Positions 54,001 to 62,665 of a stretch of 64,000 bases of DNA are shown piece after piece. Origin of the DNA: Paludibacter sp. Its GTDB lineage: Bacteria > Bacteroidota > Bacteroidia > Bacteroidales > Paludibacteraceae. The notes under the pieces were generated by a model. The model ran no database searches. It was not told where the DNA came from and saw only the letters and a list, made by a program, of their open reading frames with translations. Each line of letters opens with the position of its first letter. Within the stretch, counting starts at the first letter, position 1. The stretch spans positions 1 to 64,000 of the forward strand of contig JAQTUE010000015.1 of assembly GCA_028710415.1 (NCBI GenBank). The letters run 5' to 3'. Position numbers and translations under genes: made by a program.

Positions 54001-54339
54001 TTTAATAATCAATGGAGATTGACCGGTTACTTTTACTTTCTGTTGCAAATATCCGATATAAGAGATTACCAGAACCGGATTAGGTGTAGAGACATTCAAG
54101 GTGAAATTACCGCTAAAATCAGTAATAGTTCCGGTTGTAGTCCCTTCCACCATAATACTAACCCCAATTAAAGTACTGTTAGTTTTTTCATCGGTCACCG
54201 TTCCCCTAACGGTCTGGTTTTGTGCTGAAACCGATATAGTACCAATCATCATAAAAATAACTGTACTAAGCAAACTAATAAATAGTTTGTTTTGATGTAA
54301 ACCAAGATATTTACATCGTTGAATTGATTTTTTGCTCAT
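51094..54339 (-). CDS. SusC/RagA-family TonB-dependent transporter
   Basis: 1081 residues. After a long signal region ending SVSAQ, a carboxypeptidase-regulatory-like domain (about 42-118) precedes the TonB box (DEVIVVGYGVQKK), plug domain (about 130-240) and a 22-strand barrel, ending GVDKGIYPQSRTISVGANISF. It imports oligosaccharides into the periplasm with SusD. It heads the glucan locus, but no sigma/anti-sigma pair, hybrid two-component sensor or other regulator is encoded beside it. No -7 element was found in its leader. Confidence 0.95.
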   Translation of the reverse strand: MSKKSIQRCKYLGLHQNKLFISLLSTVIFMMIGTISVSAQNQTVRGTVTDEKTNSTLIGVSIMVEGTTTGTITDFSGNFTLNVSTPNPVLVISYIGYLQQKVKVTGQSPLIIKLAEDIQNLDEVIVVGYGVQKKSVVSAAISKVTAADLNKTTPSRIEDALKGKVSGVQITQSSGQPGSDSKVRIRGVGTVNNSEPLYIVDGMAVDGGITYLNPTDIQSVEILKDAAAGAIYGARAANGVILVTTKAGTVGKTVINYDFTYGLQNPWKKKSVLNATEYMTLMNESSINDGNAPKYTNAQISAAGKGTDWQDQTFNYNAPVVNHQVSVNGGTDKGTYFLSFGLFDQEGIVGGNYGKSNYKRYSLRSNSTYTVFDVKDRSFLNNLRVGANISYSKDISSGIETNSEYGSVLGSALVFDPTVPVLATDPAAVLAAHPYAVKDKNGNVYSTPPSGFQEIANPVAMLASPTNSIFNDDKFVSTFWAELNVLNGLKFKTSYGTDLAFWGSDGYSFQYFLANQGKDVTQSSVNSDMHRGFTWQIENTLTYTKTFNTKHNLTVLVGQSAKKNTLRELSGQNFILLETNPEKANINSAIADQTLQRVQGGTGGANFNAIASYFGRFDYNYAERYMIQATVRRDGSSNFGPNNKWATFPSVSAGWNVTNESFLEIRPDWFSTLKVRASWGKNGNERIGQFGYTSLMDGNQNYYFGSGAAGTSAAQYMQYGSSPSRIANPDLKWEESEQLDLGFDARFFNNSLTFGFDYFNKKTNGMLMFQPIPDYVGKGAPYANIGDMQNSGYEFEASYKLKMKDFTFNIAANASYIQNKLIKLGNASGEAIYANAGASGVGSYVKGMNNEVYPFFYGYKTDGILQTQAQADAYNTKFGEKAQPGDVIFRDIAGALDANGNAIPDNKITDADKTKIGKGMPDWTFGLNLGAEWKGFDLTVFFQGTQGNNIFDFSQRGDIQAMNRPSWMLGRWIGEGTSNLIPRMTAVNANRNWRSSDLYIKDGSYIRLKTLQLGYTLPAQLMKRVSIQKLRVFVTAENLLTSTKYDGFDPEIAAGDYFNIGVDKGIYPQSRTISVGANISF

Positions 54340-55257
54340 AGATTTAATTTAAAAATTAGATAGTTTTTTTTTTACAAATTAATGAATTTCATCGTTAACG
54401 AATTAATTTAAAATCAAGTTGAGTTAATCATGGAGTTGTTTAATTTAAGAATTGTTTTTTAGTGATTTGTTTTAAATTTAAAATATTCCATTTTACAATA
54501 AAATTGAATTCAATATTAATATCTGGAGCTAATTTCATTTCTCCTTATTGTCTGATGTGATGGCTATTGATAGGATTGATTGTCATAAAAGACAGTTAGA
54601 ATAATATTCAATTTTATAAACATCTTAAATGTTTTTTAAATGGAAATGAATTGCTGTTTTAGAATATTTGGTTCAATACTTGATAATAGATGATTCAATA
54701 TTTTTCGGATATTAATAGATTTATCTAATCAGTGATTGACTTACAATTCGCGTATGAATTTAGTATCACATGTTGTCAGGTGATAGGGCGGGGTTTTTCT
54801 TTAACTGTTATTAAAAGAAATATTTTATCGAAATTATGCTTTGTATTGGATATGTTTCGTTTCATGAAATTTAAACAAAACAACGATAAGTGTGGAGGGT
54901 GTATTTTCATATGATTTCTTCTTGTCCTGCTTCTTAAATTAGTTGAAATGAATTATCAATAATGAATTAATGATTTCATTTGAACTGATTCATGGCCTTA
55001 AATCCATGTTATTCAGAAGTATGAACTATTTTATTTCAGTATGATTTTAAGGCTTTTTCAATCAAGAGTGTCATAAACACAACATGTTTGTAATGCAAAT
55101 ATAAAGGTATTATTTCTACTACCAAATTAAAAGTGTGTTTATTTTACACGAAGCCTAATTATTAACAATTTTAAGTTATTTAAATGTTGTAACTGTTTGG
55201 TAGATAAGACAAACTATTTTATTCAAATATGAAGTTATTTTGAATCCATTTGCCATA
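54340..55257. other. 918-bp AT-rich gap upstream of susC
   Basis: No gene recognised. One 60-codon frame (54732-54914) has no family resemblance and a composition like the surrounding DNA. The leader of susC must lie here, but no consensus -7 element or operator was identified. Confidence 0.55.
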
Positions 55258-55289
55258 AAAAAAAGACGTTGCATGCAACGTCTTTTTTT
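55258..55289. terminator. terminator of the exopolysaccharide operon
   Basis: Perfect 18-bp palindrome GACGTTGCATGCAACGTC (55265-55282) between A and T runs. It follows fcl by 37 bp and can work in both directions. Confidence 0.9.
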
Positions 55290-55325
55290 ATTCCTAAATA
55301 ACTGATATTTTACTTTCAGGTAAAC

Positions 55326-56387
55326 CTATTCGTTCATATATACTGAAACGACTCTCTTAATGCCCTCTTCCAACGAAATGGAAGGATTCCAGCCTAAGCC
55401 TTTCAGTTTAGATACATCCATGAGCTTACGTGGGGTGCCATCGGGTTTGCTGCTGTCCCAGATGATTTTACCTTCATAGGCAACCGTCTTGCGCACTATT
55501 TCGGATAAATCTTTAATGCTGAGATCTTCTCCGCATCCTGCATTCACATGTGAAGGAGTTGTGTCGGGTGCATCATAATTCAACAGCAGGAATACGCTTG
55601 AGTCGGCCATATCGTCCACATGCAGGAATTCGCGCATCGGTGATCCGGTTCCCCACAGGGTAATGGATACTTCCTTGTTCGTTACAGAAATGCCGTATTT
55701 ATTGAGCACCTGCATGATCACTTCATCGCTGAATGAACCATTCACCCCTTCGATTGGCCTTTTATTTAAATCTGCACGAAGGCTGTTCCAGTCATTTTCC
55801 ATCAGGCATTTCCCCAATACCATTTTGCGAATCAAAGCGGGCAATACATGTGATTTCTCAAGATCGTAATTGTCGTTTTGCCCGTATAAATTAGTAGGCA
55901 TAATGGAAATAAAATTGGAACCATACTGATCATGATAGGCTTCACACATTTTGATCCCGGCAATCTTTGCAATGGCATAAGGTTCGTTGGTAGTCTCAAG
56001 AAGGCCTGTCAACAAAGCATCTTCCCGCATAGGTTGTTCAGCCATCCGGGGATAAATGCAGGACGAACCCAGGAACAACAGTTTCTTTACGCCATGTACA
56101 TGGCTTTGATGAATCACATTATTCTGAATCATCAGGTTCTCATAAATAAACTGGCCACGGTAAGTCATGTTGGCTACAATACCACCCACCTTGGCAGCGG
56201 CAAGTACTACGATCTCAGGTTTTTCAGTTTCGAAGAACCTGGCTACATCCTGTTCATTAATCAAATTCAGTTCAGCCGAAGTACGGGTAACAAAATTCGT
56301 ATAGCCCTTTGCTTCCAGGTTTCTTTTTATAGCAGAACCGACCATTCCATTATGGCCGGCTATGTATATTTTCGATTTTTTATCCAT
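55326..56387 (-). CDS. fcl: GDP-L-fucose synthase
   Basis: 353 residues, NADPH-dependent epimerase/reductase that makes GDP-L-fucose from the Gmd product. Rossmann motif GHNGMVG (11-17), serine in GSSCIYP, and the catalytic YAIAK are present. It is the last gene of the operon, 15 bp after gmd. The two enzymes form the complete two-step route from GDP-mannose, which implies fucose in the exported polymer or a related surface glycan. Confidence 0.95.
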   Translation of the reverse strand: MDKKSKIYIAGHNGMVGSAIKRNLEAKGYTNFVTRTSAELNLINEQDVARFFETEKPEIVVLAAAKVGGIVANMTYRGQFIYENLMIQNNVIHQSHVHGVKKLLFLGSSCIYPRMAEQPMREDALLTGLLETTNEPYAIAKIAGIKMCEAYHDQYGSNFISIMPTNLYGQNDNYDLEKSHVLPALIRKMVLGKCLMENDWNSLRADLNKRPIEGVNGSFSDEVIMQVLNKYGISVTNKEVSITLWGTGSPMREFLHVDDMADSSVFLLLNYDAPDTTPSHVNAGCGEDLSIKDLSEIVRKTVAYEGKIIWDSSKPDGTPRKLMDVSKLKGLGWNPSISLEEGIKRVVSVYMNE

Positions 56388-56402
56388 ATTGATATTTGAT
56401 GG

Positions 56403-57551
56403 TTATTCGAAATAATTCAATACCCTGAATCCACCTTCTTTCAGATAAGTTTCTTTTTTCATAAGTTTCACATCCGAACGCATCATGTCTTCCACCAATG
56501 CTTTCAAATCGTATTCAGGTATCCAGTTCAGTTTAGTGCGCGATTTAGTAGCATCTCCAATCAATAAATCAACTTCAGTAGGACGGAAATAATTCGCATC
56601 TACTTCCACTATCGGTTCTTTGATTGCCTGTACAGTTTCCAGGAACTCTGCACCAACTGCTTCACTGAACTTAGCTACGTCAATGCTGTCGATAAAACCT
56701 TTTTCATCAATGCCTTCACCTTTGAAAGCAATGATGAGTCCGATTTCATTGAAAGCCATGCGTACGAACTCACGGACTTCAGTAGTAATACCGGTTGCAA
56801 TCACATAATCATCGGGAGTATCCTGTTGCAAAATCAGGTACATGGCACGCACATAGTCCTTGGCATGTCCCCAGTCACGTTTCGAAGACAGGTTTCCAAG
56901 GAATAATTTATTTTGCATTCCCATGGCAATACGCGAAGCAGCACGGGTAATTTTACGTGTTACAAATGTTTCACCACGTAACGGGGATTCATGATTAAAG
57001 AGGATACCATTGCTTGCATGCATTTTATAGGCTTCACGATAATTCACGGTAATCCAGTAGGCATACATTTTGGCAACTGCATAGGGTGAACGGGGGTAGA
57101 ACGGTGTAGTTTCCTTTTGAGGCACTTCCTGTACCAAACCGTAAAGTTCAGACGTTGAAGCCTGATAAATCCTTGTTTTCTCGGTTAGGTTAAGTAACCT
57201 TACAGCTTCAAGAAGTCGAAGTGTACCTATGCCATCAGCATTGGCAGTATATTCAGGGGTATCGAAACTTACCTTAACATGGCTCATGGCGGCTAAATTG
57301 TAAATTTCATCAGGCTGGATTTCCTGTATGATTCTCGTAAGATTCATCGAATCGGTCATATCCCCATAATGCAACAGCAGATTTCTATCATCAACGTGCG
57401 GATCCTGATATAAATGATCAATCCGGTCGGTGTTGAAAGATGAGGAGCGACGTTTCAACCCATGCACAATGTACCCTTTCTTTAAAAGCAATTCAGCTAA
57501 ATAGGCACCATCCTGGCCGGTTATACCGGTAATAAGAGCTACTTTTTTCAT
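56403..57551 (-). CDS. gmd: GDP-mannose 4,6-dehydratase
   Basis: 382 residues, first step from GDP-mannose to GDP-fucose. Rossmann motif GITGQDG (9-15) and the YAVAK of [12 protein letters not shown] are visible, with [18 protein letters not shown] near the cofactor phosphate site. The gene precedes fcl and follows the Wzc-like kinase gene by 61 bp. Confidence 0.95.
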   Translation of the reverse strand: MKKVALITGITGQDGAYLAELLLKKGYIVHGLKRRSSSFNTDRIDHLYQDPHVDDRNLLLHYGDMTDSMNLTRIIQEIQPDEIYNLAAMSHVKVSFDTPEYTANADGIGTLRLLEAVRLLNLTEKTRIYQASTSELYGLVQEVPQKETTPFYPRSPYAVAKMYAYWITVNYREAYKMHASNGILFNHESPLRGETFVTRKITRAASRIAMGMQNKLFLGNLSSKRDWGHAKDYVRAMYLILQQDTPDDYVIATGITTEVREFVRMAFNEIGLIIAFKGEGIDEKGFIDSIDVAKFSEAVGAEFLETVQAIKEPIVEVDANYFRPTEVDLLIGDATKSRTKLNWIPEYDLKALVEDMMRSDVKLMKKETYLKEGGFRVLNYFE

Positions 57552-57612
57552 TTAAAATTTTGATTAAAATATAGATTCTTGTTGTTTTTATTTAAACAGA
57601 TAATCATGAAAT

Positions 57613-60012
57613 TTAAATTTCTGTGTCATCTTCATAATAATGGAAGTACTTTTCTGCCTCCCCTTTCTTTTTCCTGGAGCTGTACCCATACCCATAGCTG
57701 TTTCCAATGAGGTAAGCATATTTGTAGAGTTTGTAATTGGAGTATCTGCTGCCATCATCCACCACATCGTTCATCACCGTATATAAATTTGGAAGGTTAT
57801 CCATCTTTAATTGAGAACAAAGTTTTTTAAAGAAAGTTTTATTTGTTTTACCATTCCTGACCACAAACAAATTCACGTCCGAAAGATGCGCTAATGAATA
57901 GGCATCGGTGACCATGCCTATCGGGCTGGTATCCACAATGATGAAATCGTAGATCTTACGCAATTCCTCGAACATGGCAATTAATTTATCCGAACGGATT
58001 AATTCCCCGGGATTAGGTGGGATTGATCCGGCGGGTAATATGTCAAAATCTACCTTTGGTAAGTGAAGGATGATTTCATCCAGGGTGCATTGACCTGCTA
58101 AATAGTTGGTCACCCCATTGGGTTGAACAATGTTGAAGCGCTGGTTAACACTGGGCTTGCGAATATCCATGTCTACCAACAGTGTCTTTTTGCTGGCCAT
58201 GGAATATACTGCAGCCAGATTGATAGAGAAATAAGTCTTGCCATCACCGGACTCTGTTGAGGTGGTCATGATCATAATGGCCGTCTTCCGCTGAACAATG
58301 AATTCAATGCGGGTACGTATCACCCTGAACATTTCGGTAAAGGCGGACCGTGGGTTTTTAATGACCAGCAACGGGTCGGAACTCTTTGTATGCCGAATTG
58401 CCCCGATTAACGGGAATGATGAATTCTTTTCAACTTCCTTGCTCGATCGAACCGTATTATTTATTAATTCGATAATGATGACGATTATAGTTGGTATCAG
58501 GATTCCAAAGAGTAAAAACATCAGAATGGTCTTGTTTCGTTGGCCTGAATTCGTAGTTGCTATGACACGTGCTTTATCCAGAATATTATTGTCAGGGGTA
58601 TTCGAAGCTTTTAAGATTTCTGACTCTGCTCTCTTTTGAAGGAAGAACGTATAATAATTGTCATCCATTTTGTACTTCCGCTCAATGGCAATCATTTCAA
58701 GCTCTTTCTTAGGAAGTTCTTCAATCTCTTTGTTGACAACCCCCAACCGTTTCTTAAAATCGTTTTTCTCGATATCAAGCGATGCCCTCATGCTCTTGAT
58801 TACTTCCAGTACCGTTAACTTGGCAGTTTCAATTTGCTTCGTATACTTGGCGTAGTACATGTTCATTTCGGTAACTTCCGATCGCTGAACGTACAATTCG
58901 TTGATTTGCTGAACAAAAGTCATCAACATGGGTTCGTTAAGTCCCAGACTCGAAGGAGCAATAATTGCTCCATCTGCCATGTTTGTTTTCAGGTATTTGG
59001 TCAGGTAATCCAGGTAAGTTTCACGAAGTTTGAGTTCTGACTGCATAGCATCAAACTTGGCAGCCTTGCCCAACAAATCACTGGTATGGCTCGAAACGTC
59101 TACAATTTTATTCGATTGCCTGAAATTAGTCATGTCCCCTTCGGAGATTGCCAATGATTTGGATACAACCCCCAGCTGGTTATCAATAAATTTAATTGTT
59201 TTATTTGCGGCATCATTCTTCCTGTCCAGGTTATCGGCCAGAAATGTTTCACACAGTTTGTTTATAAAATCAATATCCCTGTCAGGGGTTTCACTTATCA
59301 ACGATATTTTCAACACAGAGGAACCTTCTACATCATAACCGAAACTAAGTCGGGATTTGAAATCATCAATTAATGATTCCCGGTCCCTGAACTTAAAGTA
59401 TACATCGGAATTTGACAGGTTATTGTTGACAGTATTTACTGTAATAAAGAACAGATTGCATTGTACCGGTTGTCCGAATCTTCCTTCAACCTGAAAGTTA
59501 TTGAATTTATTCTTGTTTTCTGACGTGATGGTATAGGTACCATTCGTTCGCATTTTGATTTTAAAGAGCAAATTAAAGGCTTCGGGTGAAATATAATCGG
59601 ATTGAATAAAGATAGGCGAATTCCGATACAGGTTACGGGTAATGAACGGGCCTTTCGAAATATAATCTACTTTTAAATAGGGCAGGCTATCCACGACTTT
59701 ACACACCAGGTCATAAGAACCTAACATGATTACCTGGTTCGTGACATTTTTATATCCTGCCTGGACACCGAAACCCTGCATAAGAGCTTGTGAGCTACTT
59801 GCTCCGGCCCTGTTTTCTTCAATCATCACAGTGCCTGCTGTCTGTACAGTAGGTAACCACGACCTGTTTTCAAGGTAAGCCAGCCCCAGGGATATAATAA
59901 TACCGATTACAAATAAGTACCAAAAGTGTAGGAAATAGAGGATCCACTCCATGATGTCGAATCCGGATTCTTCCTCATCATTAAATTGCTTTTCAAAATT
60001 ATTTTGTTCCAT
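57613..60012 (-). CDS. Wzc-like polysaccharide co-polymerase / tyrosine autokinase
   Basis: 799 residues. An N-terminal Wzz region with two membrane helices (about 32-48 and 493-516) encloses a long periplasmic coiled-coil part. The cytoplasmic BY-kinase has Walker A STESGDGKTY (585-594), Walker A' LLVDMDIRKP (611-620), and Walker B DFIIVDTSPIG. The tail is tyrosine-rich (YSNYKLYKYAYLIGNSYGYG), the autophosphorylation cluster. It controls chain length and export with the two Wza-like proteins encoded just upstream. Confidence 0.93.
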   Translation of the reverse strand: MEQNNFEKQFNDEEESGFDIMEWILYFLHFWYLFVIGIIISLGLAYLENRSWLPTVQTAGTVMIEENRAGASSSQALMQGFGVQAGYKNVTNQVIMLGSYDLVCKVVDSLPYLKVDYISKGPFITRNLYRNSPIFIQSDYISPEAFNLLFKIKMRTNGTYTITSENKNKFNNFQVEGRFGQPVQCNLFFITVNTVNNNLSNSDVYFKFRDRESLIDDFKSRLSFGYDVEGSSVLKISLISETPDRDIDFINKLCETFLADNLDRKNDAANKTIKFIDNQLGVVSKSLAISEGDMTNFRQSNKIVDVSSHTSDLLGKAAKFDAMQSELKLRETYLDYLTKYLKTNMADGAIIAPSSLGLNEPMLMTFVQQINELYVQRSEVTEMNMYYAKYTKQIETAKLTVLEVIKSMRASLDIEKNDFKKRLGVVNKEIEELPKKELEMIAIERKYKMDDNYYTFFLQKRAESEILKASNTPDNNILDKARVIATTNSGQRNKTILMFLLFGILIPTIIVIIIELINNTVRSSKEVEKNSSFPLIGAIRHTKSSDPLLVIKNPRSAFTEMFRVIRTRIEFIVQRKTAIMIMTTSTESGDGKTYFSINLAAVYSMASKKTLLVDMDIRKPSVNQRFNIVQPNGVTNYLAGQCTLDEIILHLPKVDFDILPAGSIPPNPGELIRSDKLIAMFEELRKIYDFIIVDTSPIGMVTDAYSLAHLSDVNLFVVRNGKTNKTFFKKLCSQLKMDNLPNLYTVMNDVVDDGSRYSNYKLYKYAYLIGNSYGYGYSSRKKKGEAEKYFHYYEDDTEI

Positions 60013-60048
60013 GCTTTAGTTGCTTGATTAAAAACAAGAAGTGTGATT

Positions 60049-60798
60049 TTATTTAGTATAGTTCAATACGCTGAACAGTAGAGACATTGAGAATGTAATA
60101 ACACCCAACAGGGCTGAATAACTGTTTACTTTATAGAAACTTGAAAATTCGCGTTGTACGTAAATAATATCGTTTGGATAAATGTAATAATACTTTGAAT
60201 CAATGATACTTTTAGGTCGAATGTCAAATTCAAGGATCTGGGTGCCCTTCTCATTATCCCGAATGATCCGTACATGTTTCCTGTCGCTGGTTTCATTAAA
60301 ATCACCCGACATGGATAGCGCCTGAAAGATAGTCAGTTTCTCTTTGTAAATGGGGAAAATTCCCGATCCTGCATCCCCAAAGATTGTAAAAGTTTTATTT
60401 GAAAGGCTTAATTTGACGCTCGCATCCGGGATAAGTTCCTTAAACCTTTTTTCAATCACTTTTGAGGCTTGGGTTAATGTCAGTCCTCCTACCGGAATAT
60501 GGGATATAAATGGCAGGTCGATGGTGCTGTCGGTGTAAACACGATAGGATATCTGGCTTTGCCCTGATGACGAAGATGATTGTGAGGAAATGATTTTAGA
60601 AATTGTTTCATCGGAGGTGATCAGGCGGTAGATTATTTCATCATTCACCTGGATCTTGTAATCTTTGTAATCCGATTTTTCATAGGATGGCAATGATGCA
60701 TTTTTGTCTTGTAATAACCGCAGGTTCTTATAATTGTAACACGAGGAAAGTGAAATCAATATCAGAAACAGTACGAATATATGAGTTTTATTTTTCAT
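60049..60798 (-). CDS. Wza-like polysaccharide export lipoprotein (first of two)
   Basis: 249 residues. Lipobox SSC (Cys20), the Poly_export signature region (YKDYKIQVNDEIIYRLI), SLBB-type ligand-binding region (FTIFGDAGSGIFP), and one C-terminal helix (about 226-246) like the outer-membrane helix of Wza. The frame is open 13 codons further; the ATG at 60798 is chosen because it begins the signal. It is shorter than Wza and lies in tandem with a second homologue. Confidence 0.87.
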   Translation of the reverse strand: MKNKTHIFVLFLILISLSSCYNYKNLRLLQDKNASLPSYEKSDYKDYKIQVNDEIIYRLITSDETISKIISSQSSSSSGQSQISYRVYTDSTIDLPFISHIPVGGLTLTQASKVIEKRFKELIPDASVKLSLSNKTFTIFGDAGSGIFPIYKEKLTIFQALSMSGDFNETSDRKHVRIIRDNEKGTQILEFDIRPKSIIDSKYYYIYPNDIIYVQREFSSFYKVNSYSALLGVITFSMSLLFSVLNYTK

Positions 60799-60865
60799 AA
60801 ATAGCTTAAAATCCAATAGTTTATAAAAGTGATTCATGCTCGTTCACTTAAAGAATATGGCTCTT

Positions 60866-61660
60866 TCAAAAGAAACTTTTATAGATGATTACCCCGAATG
60901 AATAGGTGGTTACCAATGTCGAAACAGCCATCCAGAATGTGGAAACTCCAAAGAATTGTTGTTTCATAGGCTGGAGAAATATCACATCATCGGGTTCTAA
61001 ATAATAAAATTCAGAATTGATAATATCGACACTCCGGACATCAAATGTTTTAATCAGGTTTCCTTTCTCAGTGACCCTGAGAATCCGGATCTTACTCCGG
61101 TCGGCATAAAAACCAAAGTCACCGGCCAGTGCCAGTGCCTGATAGATATTTACTTTTTCACGGGGAAATGGAAATTTGCCTGCTTTCCCTGAACCTATTA
61201 TGCTGAACGTCCTGCCCACCATGCGGACATCCACCGAGTTTATTTTAAGTACCGGCTTGATTGCATTTTCAAGGATCACTTTTGTTTCACGAATTGTTTT
61301 ACCCTTTACTTTTACTTCCCCTATAATCGGAAAATCGATGTTACCATTTGGCAGAACAATATAGGTGAAAAGGTCAAGATTCTCACCCGAGCCTCCTCCT
61401 GAAGCCATTTGAGAGCCTGAGTTGCCGGATCCGTTGAAAAGCGCATTGGTTTTTTCATCCATCGAATATACCTGTACAAAAAGGCGGTCACCTTCTTTTA
61501 ACTGATAATCATGGTATGAAAAAGTGTCTTTATAAGCGGGGATAAAAGTTGTAGGAGTTTGAAGGTAATTTATTTGGTGAGTTGTTATACAAGAACTTAG
61601 CTGTAAAATCAACACTATGAATAACAACAGTTGAATAAACGGATTTCGCATCTGTAACAT
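60866..61660 (-). CDS. Wza-like polysaccharide export lipoprotein (second of two)
   Basis: 264 residues from the ATG at 61660 (an ATG at 61651 is also possible). Lipobox SSC (Cys24), export signature YHDYQLKEGDRLFVQVYS, SLBB-type region (FSIIGSGKAGKFPFPREK), and a C-terminal helix (STFWMAVSTLVTTYSFG). It shares the domain plan of the next gene but has a different sequence and a glycine/serine-rich insert (about 70-85). First gene of the exopolysaccharide operon. The frame is open to a TTG inside the -7 element at 61679-61686, which rules that start out. Confidence 0.87.
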   Translation of the reverse strand: MLQMRNPFIQLLLFIVLILQLSSCITTHQINYLQTPTTFIPAYKDTFSYHDYQLKEGDRLFVQVYSMDEKTNALFNGSGNSGSQMASGGGSGENLDLFTYIVLPNGNIDFPIIGEVKVKGKTIRETKVILENAIKPVLKINSVDVRMVGRTFSIIGSGKAGKFPFPREKVNIYQALALAGDFGFYADRSKIRILRVTEKGNLIKTFDVRSVDIINSEFYYLEPDDVIFLQPMKQQFFGVSTFWMAVSTLVTTYSFGVIIYKSFF

Positions 61661-61678
61661 TATTTGAAAATTTTGAAA

Positions 61679-61686
61679 CAAAGATA
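61679..61686 (-). promoter_or_regulatory. -7 element of the exopolysaccharide operon
   Basis: Minus-strand TATCTTTG fits TAnnTTTG. The leader to the ATG at 61660 would be about 13 nt. No clear -33 box. Confidence 0.6.
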
Positions 61687-61958
61687 GTCAAAATATGTAA
61701 TTCTGTTTCAATTAACAAAGAAAATGCCCCGTTTTAAAAAGCGAAATAGAATAATCTCTCATTTTAAATACGACTATTATTGAAAACTATTTAAACAAGG
61801 ACAATGATTTGCGCTTTTAGGTATATCTCCTTCGGTTTATGGACTTGAGATTGCATTGAAATCAATGATTACCTAAAATTTAAATTACGCCTTATTTTGT
61901 TTCATTTTTTGCAATGCAAGCCAAAGGAGCATATTCTGAATTTCAATGAAATTCATTC

Positions 61959-62079
61959 TCTGTTGAGAGAGGATAAAATAAGGGTTGAGAGGGGGTTGAG
62001 AGAAGGTTCATTGAGGTTTACCTATACCAACCCTCAATGAACCCTCAATGAACCCTCAATGAACCCTCAACCAACCCCG
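61959..62079. repeat. 11-bp period array, copy C
   Basis: Eleven 11-bp units in register. The first six are G-rich or transitional (TCTGTTGAGAG, AGGATAAAATA, AGGGTTGAGAG, GGGGTTGAGAG, AAGGTTCATTG, AGGTTTACCTA). TACCAACCCTC and three identical AATGAACCCTC units follow, then AACCAACCCCG. GGTTCATTGAGG (62005-62016) pairs perfectly with CCTCAATGAACC (62032-62043), a 12-bp hairpin. Flanks CATTCTCTG and ACAAATAAGATCC match the other copies. Confidence 0.9.
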
Positions 62080-62524
62080 AACAAATAAGATCCAAGGGTG
62101 TCTTCAGAAAAGTGGATTTTTTTACGAAAAAGTACTGTAATTTCAAACTGTTTTCCTTCTATACTTAAAATTCAGATATTTTGTCCTCTTTCGTAACCAA
62201 ATAATTCGAACGTAATAAATAGAATAGGACACAAACTAAATTAACTATGACTTTAATTGAAAAACATCTCATGTCATTTTAAGATTAAATAAATCAGAAG
62301 AAAGTCAGAAAATATAAATTCTATTGTGAACTAGTGTGTCTATTGTGGTTCGTTATTTGTTTTGGTAAGGTGAAATTTCTTATGACCAATTTAGTCCACT
62401 CTAAATCATTGAAATATCAAACAGGATCATGTTGAAAATGATTGACAGGAATCTGCCAAAATGAATGTTTATTGAAATGATACTATTAAAAATCATTTAA
62501 TTGGTGCTTTTGAAAAAAAAGAAT

Positions 62525-62532
62525 TAAATTTG
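62525..62532 (+). promoter_or_regulatory. -7 element of the unknown lipoprotein gene
   Basis: TAAATTTG fits TAnnTTTG, about 135 bp before the start codon. Confidence 0.45.
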
Positions 62533-62665
62533 CAGAAAAATAGAGTTTCAAAATTTACTTTTAAACGAAAAAACCATTTAAAATAAGTTAGGTAGTTTGA
62601 GCTTCAAAAGACTTAGAAATGATTTTTTCAGGGGAGTAGAGACGTTTTTATTAAGAACATAAATA

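Larger units (their letters stand above)
61687..62665. other. 979-bp divergent gap with an 11-bp repeat array
   Basis: No gene. It lies between the exopolysaccharide operon (minus) and an unknown lipoprotein gene (plus). It contains array copy C (annotated separately) and the -7 element of the lipoprotein gene. The remainder is AT-rich without a recognised motif. Confidence 0.6.

Noticed and set aside
54732..54914. 60-codon frame upstream of susC
   Set aside because: No family resemblance, no promoter in front, and composition like the surrounding AT-rich spacer.
62036..62068. Regular direct repeats resembling a CRISPR array
   Set aside because: The units are 11 bp and directly adjacent, with no spacers, no leader and no cas genes. 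It is a short-period tandem array.
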